A DNA stretch of 22,571 nt from Bryobacterales bacterium (GCA_009697495.1 SHUN01000001.1:1-22571); one strand, 5' to 3'. Shown: positions 1 to 7,993, counted from the first letter of the stretch. Translations and numbers: made by a program. The notes: generated from the letters alone by a model not told the origin.

Positions 1-477
1 CTCCCCTGGTACGCTGACCATCCCACAAATCCGAAAATTGCCCAGGAATCTTATCTCTTGCAAGACATCCTGCCGCGCCTCTCCGGCCGCATTCTCCTTC
101 TCGGCTTCAGCAAATCGGGCAACGGCGCACTGACGTTGATGCTCCGCAACCCCGGAAAATTCGCCGCCGCCGCAGCCTGGGACGCGCCCCTTCTCCTCGA
201 CGCTCCCGGCAAATACGGCTCCGGCGAAATCTACGGCACGGCGGAAAACTTCGCGGCCTATCACATCCCCACGCTGCTCGAAAAACGTTTCCAGGACCCC
301 ATGAAAATCGCGATCTCCGGCTTCGGCGGTTTCCAGGCCGACATCGCCGGCGCTCACGAAAAGATGACTGCCCTTGGGATCAAGCACGAATATGACAACG
401 CTACGAAGCGTCCCCACCACTGGTCCAGCGGCTGGATGGAACCGGCCATGGCCACACTCGACCGCCTAACGCGCTAA
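1..477 (+). CDS. alpha/beta hydrolase (esterase-like), C-terminal part
   Basis: The frame is open from base 1, so the 5' end lies outside the window; about 158 residues are visible. The segment ILLLGFSKSGNGAL has a G-x-S-x-G nucleophile elbow after a hydrophobic beta strand, as in alpha/beta-hydrolase esterases. A late RPHHWSSGW segment supplies a candidate catalytic histidine near the C-terminus, where it sits in this fold. The acid residue cannot be assigned. An internal TTG at 58 could be mistaken for a start, but the reading frame and the fold continue upstream of it. The stop lies 21 bp before purA on the same strand, so co-transcription is possible. The substrate cannot be named; a secreted esterase or feruloyl-esterase-like enzyme is one possibility. 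Confidence 0.72.
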   Translation, partial: LPWYADHPTNPKIAQESYLLQDILPRLSGRILLLGFSKSGNGALTLMLRNPGKFAAAAAWDAPLLLDAPGKYGSGEIYGTAENFAAYHIPTLLEKRFQDPMKIAISGFGGFQADIAGAHEKMTALGIKHEYDNATKRPHHWSSGWMEPAMATLDRLTR

Positions 478-1803
<1,326 letters not shown>

Positions 1804-1818
1804 CAGTGTCATGGGGCT

Positions 1819-2226
1819 ATGGCTTCTCTGCCAACGCCCCACTTGGCTTTCGACGAGTACATCGCGCTGGAGCGCCGAACGGGTTCAAAATACGAATTCC
1901 GAAACGGCGACATCCGCGCGATGGCGGAGGCGTCGCCAGCGCATTCGCTGATGGAGGCTAATTTGATTGCGGCGTTGGCCCCCCAATTAGCGGACTCAGG
2001 TTGCCGCGTCTACGCTGCCAGCCTTCGGATCCTGATTGAGGCTTCGGAGCTTTACACCTATCCCGACATCTCCATCGTGTGCGGCCCCTTACTGCTTGGC
2101 TCTGGCATGTCCGCAACCAACCCAAAAGCAGTAATCGAAGTCCTGGCTCCGTCCACGCGCCGTTACGACGACGTCGCCACCGGTTGCCGGGGCGAAGACG
2201 CCGAACGCGATCCAGACCAGCCATAA
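1819..2226 (+). pseudogene. Uma2-family (DUF820) nuclease-like gene, 3'-truncated
   Basis: The 135-residue product matches the N-terminal two thirds of Uma2 proteins, which are PD-(D/E)xK-like proteins of unknown cellular role and usually about 180-200 residues. Visible family features are LAFDEYIALE (residues 9-18), YEFRNGDIRAMAEASPAHS (about 25-43), the acidic YPDISIVCG (about 79-87) and NPKAVIEVLAPSTRRYDD (about 101-118). Immediately after YDD, where the family continues with a conserved lysine (GxKF), the sequence turns into an unrelated 17-residue tail and stops. The Lys of the active site and the C-terminal strand/helix are therefore missing, and I see no remnant in other frames before the next gene. 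It starts 15 bp after purA. Probably non-functional. Confidence 0.7.
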
Positions 2227-2236
2227 TAGAAACCAA

Positions 2237-2743
2237 ATGCGAACCCTATCCCTTTTCCTCCTCGCCGCCACGCTCCTGTTCCCCCAGGAGCAGAAAAAGA
2301 AGAAGCAGCGCCCCAGCCCGCCCGTCGAAACCTCGGTCGCCATCAACGGCAAAAACATCACCATCAAATACTCCTCCCCTTCCATGAAGGGCCGCAAAAT
2401 TTTCGGCGGCCTGGAACCGTTCGGCAAAGTCTGGCGCGCCGGCGCCAATGAAGCCACCGCGCTCCACACCGACGCCGACATCGTAATCGGCGACCTCAAC
2501 GTCCCCGCCGGCGATTACACCCTCTTCGTTCAGCTGATCTCCGCCGACGCCTGGACGCTCATCGTCAGCAAGGAAACCGGCCAGTGGGGCCTCGCCCACA
2601 AGCCCGAAAACGATCTCGGCCGCACGAAGATGAAGATCGCCAAAGTCGCTCCGGTCGAGTCCTACACCATGACCCTCTCCGCTAAAGAACTGAAGCTGGA
2701 GTGGGAAGAGACGTCGGCCAGCGTCCCGCTGAAGCTGAAGTAG
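2237..2743 (+). CDS. secreted DUF2911 domain protein
   Basis: The 168-residue protein starts with a signal peptide (MRTLSLFLLAATLLFPQEQ) without a lipobox cysteine, then a lysine-rich linker (KKKKQR), so it is probably periplasmic or exported. Residues from about 30 onward follow the DUF2911 pattern: ITIKYSSPSMKGRKIFGGL, then PFGKVWRAGANEAT, a middle IGDLNVPAGDYTLFV, and a C-terminal beta-rich part ending LEWEETSASVPLKLK. The molecular function of DUF2911 is not established; it is common in Acidobacteria and Bacteroidetes. The ATG sits only 10 bp after the stop of the broken Uma2 gene, so any promoter would lie inside that decayed region or at purA. Confidence 0.88.
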   Translation: MRTLSLFLLAATLLFPQEQKKKKQRPSPPVETSVAINGKNITIKYSSPSMKGRKIFGGLEPFGKVWRAGANEATALHTDADIVIGDLNVPAGDYTLFVQLISADAWTLIVSKETGQWGLAHKPENDLGRTKMKIAKVAPVESYTMTLSAKELKLEWEETSASVPLKLK

Positions 2744-2794
2744 TTTACAGTCCGCGAACTCGTTCCGCACAGACCGCCCATAGTGACGGGTCGC

Positions 2795-2823
2795 GTTATG
2801 GCCATTCGCGAAATGGCCATAAC
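2795..2823. repeat. perfect 12-bp inverted repeat, 5-nt loop
   Basis: The arms GTTATGGCCATT (2795-2806) and AATGGCCATAAC (2812-2823) are exact reverse complements around CGCGA. The hairpin lies 51 bp after the DUF2911 stop and exactly at the point where vapC homology ends on the minus strand. No T-tract follows on either side, so an intrinsic terminator is unlikely. An origin by templated (fold-back) mutation fits better. Confidence 0.85.
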
Positions 2824-2989
2824 TTCGCCTGTGATGGGGAGGATTTTGGGGAAGATGTTTCGAGCCACCGCATAGACCATCTGTCCTTGCGGCCAACGAC
2901 GGATTGACGGATAACCGTTCTGCGATCACTTTGTTCGGATGGTCCCCGCCACCGGCGTACCTGAGGACATTCGCGTCGACGAGAATCAC
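2795..2989 (-). pseudogene. VapC-like PIN-domain toxin remnant
   Basis: The gene starts with GTG at 2989, overlapping the antitoxin stop as GTGA. It reads VILVDANVLRYAGGGDHPNK, a typical PIN N-terminus with the first catalytic Asp in VDAN. Then frame and content break. In another minus frame (about 2815-2885) the sequence RRWPQGQMVYAVARNIFPKI followed by LPITGEVM is recognisable as the middle of the same toxin family. About 35 residues between the two parts are missing. After GEVMA no family sequence follows, and the hairpin at 2795-2823 occupies the breakpoint. The later PIN acidic residues are lost, so no active ribonuclease can be made. Confidence 0.72.
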
Positions 2990-3234
2990 GGCAAGGCTTC
3001 AACCGGCGGAACGGACTCTCGCTTCATCTCTTCGGGCGTGCCTACGGGAAGATTCAACGTAGCCAAGCTCTTCACGGCCGCGACGCGCTCGGCCCGGGTG
3101 GCGCGCGAATACGGTGCGCGGCAGGCTTCCCTTACCAGATCGTCAACACTGGAGTGGCGCTGTTCGGCGAGTTGAGCCAGACGGCCGTACAAGTCCGCCG
3201 GGAACGATATGGTTGTTTGCTTGGTGAGTTCCAT
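2986..3234 (-). CDS. VapB-like ribbon-helix-helix antitoxin (orphan)
   Basis: The 82-residue protein begins TKQTTISFPADLYGRLAQLA, a beta strand then helix as in ribbon-helix-helix (CopG/Arc) DNA-binding proteins, followed by SVDDLVREA as second helix. The tail (LATLNLPVGTPEEMKRES) is of the kind that wraps a VapC toxin. The ATG at 3234 is the natural start. The gene is intact and its stop overlaps the toxin GTG, the usual antitoxin-first operon layout, but the toxin is broken. It may therefore be a leftover antitoxin. Ribbon-helix-helix assignment is from pattern, not alignment. Confidence 0.75.
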   Translation of the reverse strand: MELTKQTTISFPADLYGRLAQLAEQRHSSVDDLVREACRAPYSRATRAERVAAVKSLATLNLPVGTPEEMKRESVPPVEALP

Positions 3235-3258
3235 AACCGTTTCCAGAATACGCGGATA

Positions 3259-4584
3259 TCATGTGGCTGATGCGCGTTTGAGGCGGACGAAGCGGTCCTG
3301 CATGGGAGGGAAGTCAAATTCGAGGATGCCGCCGGCGTCGGTGAGGCGTTCGACGATCTCTTCGTCGTCGATTTCGATGTCGTAACGGGCGTTGGGTGCC
3401 AGACCGATGATGTAGGCCTTTTGGGGCTCGGCGTTGGCGGGTTGGAACTTCATCTGCTCGCGGCCGAAGTGGACGACTGTCCCGCCTATTTCGACAGGGG
3501 CGGGTGAGTTGAGGCCGCGGTCCTTGCGGCGGCCTTCTTCGAAGAACTGCACCTTGCGATCGGAGTAGTGGAACCAGGTGGCGTCGTCTTCCCAACTGCT
3601 GCGGAGGGCGAGTTTGCCGGCGGAGGCGGCGTGCATGGAGAGGGGGAGGTGGTAGTAGCTGAGGCCGGGCTGATAGGGATTGGCCCAGAGGAATTCGTAG
3701 ACCATGCCGAAGACGCCGCGCATGAGGAAGCGGTCGTGGATGAGCCAGCCCTGGACGAATTGGGTTTCCTGGGCGTTGGTGTCGAAGGCGACCATGGCGA
3801 GATCGGCGGCGCGGGCGAGGGCGGCGACGCGGAGATCGGGGTCGCCGTCGCCGTCGTAAAAGGGGACGCGGTATTCGTTTTCGGCGGCGGGGAAGGTGGC
3901 GGGATAGTAGCTGAGAATGTGGTAGGCGGGGAGTTCTTTGAAGTAGCGGGGGGCGTCGTCGCGGAGGTCGATTTGGATGCCGTCGCGAATGGCGTGGAGC
4001 ATTTCGAAGAGGGCGTAGCTGTCTTCGCGGGTGTAGCGATAGGCGCCGCCGCGGAGGGCGGGAGCGACCTCTTTGCGCCACCAATCCTTGACAATTTTTT
4101 CGAGTTCTTCTTTGTGGCCGATGACGACGGCGGAGAGGGCGCGGTCGCGCATGGCGGGGATGTCGCGTTTGGCGGGGGGCGCGGCAAGGGATTGGCGAAG
4201 TCTGGCCGTTAGGAGCTTGGATTGGTCATCGGAGAGGAGGGGCTGGCACCAATCGAGGACGATGGCTTGTTGGCGGAGGTCGTTGGATTGGAGGGCGAAC
4301 TGGATGGCCTGTTTGCCGAAGTCGATGTTGCCGGAAACGATATGGAAAAGGGCGTAGGCGAAGCCGGGTTCGGCCATTTGGGCTTTGCCGGCGACGAGAG
4401 TTTCAAACTGGACCCAGCGGACGGAAGTGCGTTCGCGTTCGCGCTTGAGAAGGCGGAGGCGGCGGGGATTGAGGAAAAGGCGTGGGTTATCGCCGTAAAC
4501 CTGGAACTCTTCATCCTGTTGCTGCTGGGCATGGGCGGCGGCAGCGAGGGAGGACAGCGCCGCGCGGCGCGTCAACTGGGGCAC
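3259..4584 (-). CDS. secreted heparinase II/III-like protein, function unknown
   Basis: The 441-residue product has an N-terminal export signal with a twin-arginine-like start (LTRRAALSSLAAAAHAQ), probably cleaved near residue 20. The following YGDNPRLFLNPRRLRLLKRE, a long helical middle, and the late LRSSWEDDATWFHYSDRKVQFFEEG resemble heparinase II/III-like (alpha/alpha toroid plus beta-sandwich) proteins. Active-site lyase residues cannot be assigned, so enzyme activity is inferred weakly. The only upstream starts in frame are GTG at 4584 and TTG at 4575, because an in-frame TGA follows immediately upstream; no ATG exists near the signal peptide. It stands alone, with long non-coding DNA upstream. 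An alternative is a non-catalytic glycan-binding toroid protein. Confidence 0.6.
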   Translation of the reverse strand: MPQLTRRAALSSLAAAAHAQQQQDEEFQVYGDNPRLFLNPRRLRLLKRERERTSVRWVQFETLVAGKAQMAEPGFAYALFHIVSGNIDFGKQAIQFALQSNDLRQQAIVLDWCQPLLSDDQSKLLTARLRQSLAAPPAKRDIPAMRDRALSAVVIGHKEELEKIVKDWWRKEVAPALRGGAYRYTREDSYALFEMLHAIRDGIQIDLRDDAPRYFKELPAYHILSYYPATFPAAENEYRVPFYDGDGDPDLRVAALARAADLAMVAFDTNAQETQFVQGWLIHDRFLMRGVFGMVYEFLWANPYQPGLSYYHLPLSMHAASAGKLALRSSWEDDATWFHYSDRKVQFFEEGRRKDRGLNSPAPVEIGGTVVHFGREQMKFQPANAEPQKAYIIGLAPNARYDIEIDDEEIVERLTDAGGILEFDFPPMQDRFVRLKRASAT

Positions 4585-4592
4585 GTGTTTAT

Positions 4593-4609
4593 TGTGTCAT
4601 AACGACACA
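4593..4609. promoter_or_regulatory. possible operator: TGTGTC-N5-GACACA
   Basis: A perfect 6-bp inverted repeat with a 5-nt spacer lies 9 bp upstream of the GTG start of the heparinase-like gene. Position and size fit a dimeric repressor site, but the motif is not one I can assign to a known regulator. Confidence 0.3.
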
Positions 4610-5243
4610 GGTCTGGCGCGGAGGGGGCCCTTGACGAACTTTCGGCAGGAAGCGACTTGATTTATTTTCAATGGTTTGCTGGAATAGAACAGTTGGCTAC
4701 CCACTTGCTGGGTACTGACGTGAATTGATGAAGTTAATCAAATAACCCAACCCTCTGGATTGAGACGCTACACGAACGAAGCGGGCGGGCTGAATCAAGC
4801 GTGCTTGCGGGAGCCGGTAAAAAGTTTAGAACCGCTCCTTCCAATCGTTGGCAGATCGGTTCAGAGGGTATTTTTCGCTGCCAACGCGAAAATATTCCAA
4901 TTCACGCTCTTTTCAATTTTGAGCAGTAACGATCTCTCCGCGGATCCATCGATGGTTCCGGTATTGTACTGGCGCATCGGGCTGGGAATGTTTGGACGCG
5001 GGCCCAGCCCGGAGTGATTGCGGCACGTTTTAGCGGACGTGTTCGCTCCAGGAAGTATTGGCGCCGGATTCGTGAGCCCCAACGGAAGTTCGTTCGGGGC
5101 GATCCGCATCGGAAAAGGGGCACATTTCACCTTGCCAAACCCATTTCCGATGCGGTTCCCTTAAGCAGCCAGATCGGAGGAGAAGGCTGACTTAAGAACG
5201 GTTTCCCGCACGCGCAGAACGTCACACGCTTGGGGGAAATGTT
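4610..5243. other. non-coding stretch rich in inverted repeats
   Basis: No credible gene is seen on either strand; the short open frames lack family features and normal codon use. Instead there is a run of inverted repeats: TACCCA/TGGGTA (4698-4714), CGTTGGCAG/CTGCCAACG (4846-4886), a 20-bp palindrome with one mismatch around CCATCGATGG (4941-4960), CGGGCTGGG/CCCAGCCCG (4978-5011), a GCCCC-AACG/CGTT-GGGGC bulged stem near 5073-5099, a 12-bp pair (5104-5155), and CTTAAG-CAGCC/GGCTG-A-CTTAAG (5160-5196). Base composition is also less GC-rich than the neighbours. This could be a structured RNA, mobile-element remains or a regulatory region. I do not recognise a known RNA class. Confidence 0.5.
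5104..5155. repeat. perfect 12-bp inverted repeat, 28-nt spacer
   Basis: CCGCATCGGAAA (5104-5115) is the exact reverse complement of TTTCCGATGCGG (5144-5155). It is the strongest of the hairpins in this non-coding stretch and would form a stable stem on either strand. Confidence 0.85.
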
Positions 5244-5737
5244 TTAGAAATCGGTGGCTTCAGTGTAGCAGATCGGTTGCGGGGGGGTGCGTGTGCGGGC
5301 GCTGGAGTCGCGGTTGATATCGAGCCGGGCGGCGTTGTCTTTCGAATCGGCGAAGCGTTTGGCGCCAGCGGTTAGAATGGCATCGCCGGGGACCTTCGCA
5401 AGGGGCGTGTAGCGGGGGTGATGGGCGTCCTTCATGATCATCTTCGAATAGTAGTGATAGACCTCGCGCGGAGGATCAATTCCTGCGCGTTGACGACCGA
5501 TTCGCAGCGGGCGAACATGCCCTGGATTGGATAGCCGGGATGGTTCCAGAGCGAGAGGCGGACTTGCCCGCCTTCGCCGTCGCCGCGGGAAAATGCGTGG
5601 TCATCGAGGGCTTAATTTTCTTTGGCGGATCGTTTTAAGGGCGCTATTTGTTCGGGGGTGAAGAAGTTTTTCAACAAGAGCTAGCCGTCGCGGCCGTAGG
5701 CTTCGAGTTGGGCGGGAGTGAGTGGGCCGTTCGCCAT
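5244..5737 (-). pseudogene. phytanoyl-CoA dioxygenase (PhyH) family pseudogene
   Basis: From an ATG at 5737 the minus strand reads MANGPLTPAQLEAYGRDG, a nonsense TAG (5681-5683) where the family has Tyr, LLLKNFFTPEQIAPLKRSA, a nonsense TAA (5612-5614), then DDHAFSRGDGEGGQVRLSLW and NHPGYPIQGMFARCESVVNA. Around 5461-5471 the frame shifts and continues as EVYHYYSKMIMKDA. The next residues, HHPRYTPLAKVPGDAILTAG, belong to the family's C-terminus, so about 120-130 residues containing the iron-binding H-x-D...H core are missing. Intact relatives are Fe(II)/2-oxoglutarate dioxygenases of roughly 270-300 residues. Codon use (C-ending) is still gene-like, so decay is fairly recent. It points away from the Gfo/Idh gene with 22 bp between start codons, suggesting a former shared divergent promoter. 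Confidence 0.85.
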
Positions 5738-5759
5738 GCCAGCTGTGATGATACTGTGA

Positions 5760-6800
5760 ATGGCTATGCGACTGGTGCGGATTGGAATGATTGGATCGGG
5801 GTTCGTGGCCGAGTTCTACATGCAGGGACTGGCGAATGTGAATGGGCATGTGGTGGCGGCGTGCTATTCGCGGGAGTTGTCGCGGGCGGAGGCGTTTGCG
5901 CGGCGATGGGGGATCGGTTCGGTCTCGGCGGATTTGAATTCATTTTTGGAGCGGGACGATATTGACCTGTTTGTGATTGCGCTGCCGAATGAGGCGCATT
6001 TGCCGGTGTCGCTGGCGCTTTCGCGATTGCGGCGGAATCAGGTTTGCACGAAGCCTTTGGGGCGGAATCGGGAAGAGGCGAGGCAGATGTGGGAAGCGGC
6101 GGCGGCTTCCGGGGCGCTGCATGGGTACGCGGAGACGGAGGTGTTCGCGCCGTGCGTGGTGAAGGCGCGGGAGACCATTGCGGCGGGCGGGATCGGACGT
6201 GTTCTGTGGGTGCGTTCGCGGGAATCGCATAGCGGGCCGCATTCGGCGCATTTCTGGGATGTGGAGAAAACGGGCGGCGGGGCGATGAATGATTTGGGAT
6301 GCCATTGCATTGCGGCGGCACGGTATTTCTTTGGGAAGGAGGATCGAATTACGCGGGTGATGGCGTGGGGGGCGAGGATGGTGCATCACGAGAAGACGGC
6401 GGGGGAGGACAATGCGCTGTTGTTGTTGCAGTTTGCGAGCGGGGGAATTGGGCATTGCGAGTTGTCGTGGACGACGAAGGGCGGGCTGGATTTGCGGAAT
6501 GAGGTGCATGGGTCGGAGGGGTCGATTTTCACGGATGTGACGCGGGGGACGCCTATTCGTTCGTTTACTCCGCGCGGGGCGGGGTATGTGATTGAGAAAG
6601 CGGATATCGATTTTGGGTGGACGCGGCCGTTACCGGAGGAGGCGTTTGCGTATGGATATCAGGCGGAGATGCGGCACTTTGTGGAGTGCGTGCGGGATGG
6701 AGCTCCGGCGCGGGAGGATTATCACGACGGATATGTCGTGAATTGCGTGCTCGACGCCGGGTATGAGTCGATGCGGGAGGGGCGGTGGGTGCACGTTTGA
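5760..6800 (+). CDS. Gfo/Idh/MocA family NAD(P)-dependent oxidoreductase
   Basis: The 346-residue protein has a Rossmann N-terminus (RIGMIGSGFVAEFY, residues about 7-20, G-x-G-x-x-A). It then has the family signature region DIDLFVIALPNEAHLPVSLA (about 66-85) and a CTKPLGRN version of the usual cEKPl motif (Thr replaces Glu before the Lys). A GGGAMNDLGCHCIAAARYFF segment (about 177-196) carries the conserved D-x-x-x-H catalytic-type residues. Such enzymes oxidise or reduce sugars, inositols or related ligands in the cytoplasm; the substrate is unknown. Two close ATGs (5760, 5766) are both possible; the second gives MRLVRIG. Codons often end in G or T, unlike the C-ending codons of purA. It is divergent from a dead dioxygenase gene that may once have worked with it. 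Confidence 0.92.
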   Translation: MAMRLVRIGMIGSGFVAEFYMQGLANVNGHVVAACYSRELSRAEAFARRWGIGSVSADLNSFLERDDIDLFVIALPNEAHLPVSLALSRLRRNQVCTKPLGRNREEARQMWEAAAASGALHGYAETEVFAPCVVKARETIAAGGIGRVLWVRSRESHSGPHSAHFWDVEKTGGGAMNDLGCHCIAAARYFFGKEDRITRVMAWGARMVHHEKTAGEDNALLLLQFASGGIGHCELSWTTKGGLDLRNEVHGSEGSIFTDVTRGTPIRSFTPRGAGYVIEKADIDFGWTRPLPEEAFAYGYQAEMRHFVECVRDGAPAREDYHDGYVVNCVLDAGYESMREGRWVHV

Positions 6801-6845
6801 TTGCTGTGGTGAGATGGCCGAACGGGAGGCTGAGACGTCCGCATG

Positions 6846-7295
6846 CTATCTGTCAGGATTGGTAAAGAGTCGAGGATCAAATGCAAATGGCGTGATAGCG
6901 GCAGCCTGGACAGCGGTCGTATGTAAGGGCGCGTCGGAATACAACACGATCACCCGATCCTGTGGAACGACGACACTTGGAACGGAAAATCCGACAGTTT
7001 TCGGGGGAAGAGCCTCGAATCCAGTTTGGTAGACCTTCTTCAGAAACTCTCCGCTCGATTCAGAAGCCGGAAGAGTGAGGATGAATTCGTCTGCAACGCT
7101 GATTTCGAGGAGAACAAAGTCCGATGGGATCTCCGTTCGATCCAGGTGGACGAGAACTTCAACCACCGCAAGGGAAGCGTGTTCGGCCGTATAGAGCGCG
7201 GAAATTCCTTTCCGGTTCCACCTGCCTCCGGTTCGCCGCGCCCCATAGCCAGTCAGTTCGGCGTACTTCTGGCGGCAGAGCCGAAATAACCGCAT
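6846..7295 (-). CDS. RES-domain toxin (NAD+-degrading type)
   Basis: The 149-residue protein has the RES pattern: GARRTGGRWNRKG (residues 18-30, with Arg and the RWN turn), ALYTAEHASLAVVEVLVHL (33-51, with Tyr35 and Glu46) and a conserved C-terminal SVPSVVVPQDRVIVLYSDAP with Ser and later Asp-Pro elements. RES toxins of the MbcT/ParT type degrade or modify NAD+ or ADP-ribosylate targets, causing growth arrest. It starts 12 bp after the stop of an Xre/MbcA-type antitoxin gene, the standard antitoxin-first order. It appears intact. The 3' end faces the Gfo/Idh gene with 45 bp between stops. Confidence 0.9.
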   Translation of the reverse strand: MRLFRLCRQKYAELTGYGARRTGGRWNRKGISALYTAEHASLAVVEVLVHLDRTEIPSDFVLLEISVADEFILTLPASESSGEFLKKVYQTGFEALPPKTVGFSVPSVVVPQDRVIVLYSDAPLHTTAVQAAAITPFAFDPRLFTNPDR

Positions 7296-7307
7296 CGTCG
7301 TTCGGGC

Positions 7308-7550
7308 CTAGCTGAAAACGCCGTGTTCGATCTTCGTGAGTTCGTCGTCGACGAACTCATATTGGGAGCGGTCAGTCCGCAGGATCCCGATCGGCGTGTT
7401 TCCGTCGAATAAGGGATTGGCCCGCTCCAGCCAGTGCCATGCCTTCTCTTCGGACCCGAATGCTTCAATCGCATGCTGCACGATGGGTTCGGCGTCAACG
7501 GACAACGCTATAGGCCCCCCAGATTGATGTTGGTTCCGCAGACTGCTCAT
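7308..7550 (-). CDS. Xre/MbcA/ParS-type antitoxin (toxin-binding domain only)
   Basis: The 80-residue protein matches the C-terminal toxin-binding domain (DUF2384) of RES-Xre antitoxins: AIEAFGSEEKAWHWLERANP, then LFDGNTPIGILRTDRS and the ending KIEHGVFS, which typically inserts into the RES active site. The N-terminal helix-turn-helix found in full Xre antitoxins is absent. An in-frame TAG lies just upstream of the ATG at 7550, so the protein cannot be longer in this frame. It may have lost DNA-binding autoregulation or be a naturally short form. A TAGAAT hexamer ends 6 nt before the ATG, suggesting a leaderless transcript. Confidence 0.85.
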   Translation of the reverse strand: MSSLRNQHQSGGPIALSVDAEPIVQHAIEAFGSEEKAWHWLERANPLFDGNTPIGILRTDRSQYEFVDDELTKIEHGVFS

Positions 7551-7658
7551 AACTCTATTCTACTGCCTGCCACGGCCCACTAACCAGAGGCTTCGCACGG
7601 CGGATGACCACGGGCTCCTGGGCTGGTGCATTGACGGCACTGGCGTCAACGAGTCGCC

Positions 7659-7701
7659 ATTTCGCCGGTGCGTATCAAGAATTTGAGACACTCGGCGAAA
7701 T
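7659..7701. repeat. 9-bp inverted repeat beside transposase fragment
   Basis: ATTTCGCCG (7659-7667) pairs with CGGCGAAAT (7693-7701). It lies just past the transposase stop codons and may be a relic of the element's 3' end or a weak terminator for it; there is no matching copy at the other end of the fragment. The rest of 7551-7700 shows nothing recognisable. Confidence 0.4.
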
Positions 7702-7988
7702 CATTCAGTGAGTTTTCCGCTCTGTAGTAGTCGATGAGCCGGGCTTATTGATCCAGACTTTTTCCGGGAGCGGGCTGACGACCGGAGCTTCGCGTACAAA
7801 CCGTTCGGGGTGAGCCAGATAGGCGGCATCCAGGATGAGTTGGCGCTGGGCGAGCACGGCGGGTGCTTGGCGGGCGTCAGTAACGCAATCCCGGAATGGC
7901 AATGTTGGCCGCTGTACCAGTCGAAGAATTGTTGACAGAAGGCGCGGCAGTCCTGCATACAGCCGAATCGATCAGGGAAACCGGGTTG
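7701..7988 (-). pseudogene. IS3-type transposase (integrase core), C-terminal fragment
   Basis: The minus strand encodes PGFPDRFGCMQDCRAFCQQF then FDWYSGQHCHSGIALLTPA, the conserved end of the rve integrase core of IS3-group transposases, where the Y/N-x-x-H-x-H-S-G-I motif follows the catalytic Glu. After LTPA the frame shifts, and the rest (AQRQLILDAAYLAHPERFV then PLPEKVWINKP) continues in a second frame to TGA at 7705. The catalytic DDE residues upstream are absent because the fragment begins right at the stop codon of the neighbouring NAGPA-domain gene. It is therefore a dead remnant, about 95 residues of an original of roughly 280-380. Confidence 0.85.
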
Positions 7989-7993
7989 GCCGG

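Noticed and set aside
2089..2499. A minus-strand frame with a hydrophobic stretch (FLLWLVWIAFGVFAPATGG)
   Set aside because: It covers the start of the well-supported DUF2911 gene and has no family pattern; at most the last 60 bp may be a foreign scrap, noted with the Uma2 finding.
3568..4212. Long Gly/Val/Glu-rich plus-strand frame opposite the heparinase-like gene
   Set aside because: Low-complexity composition typical of an antisense shadow; the minus strand has the signal peptide and domain features.
6808..6850. tRNA-Ser-like 5' sequence (GAGATGGCCGAACGGGAGGC)
   Set aside because: No anticodon arm, T-arm or matching acceptor stem follows at the right distance, so it is not a tRNA gene; at most a chance resemblance.
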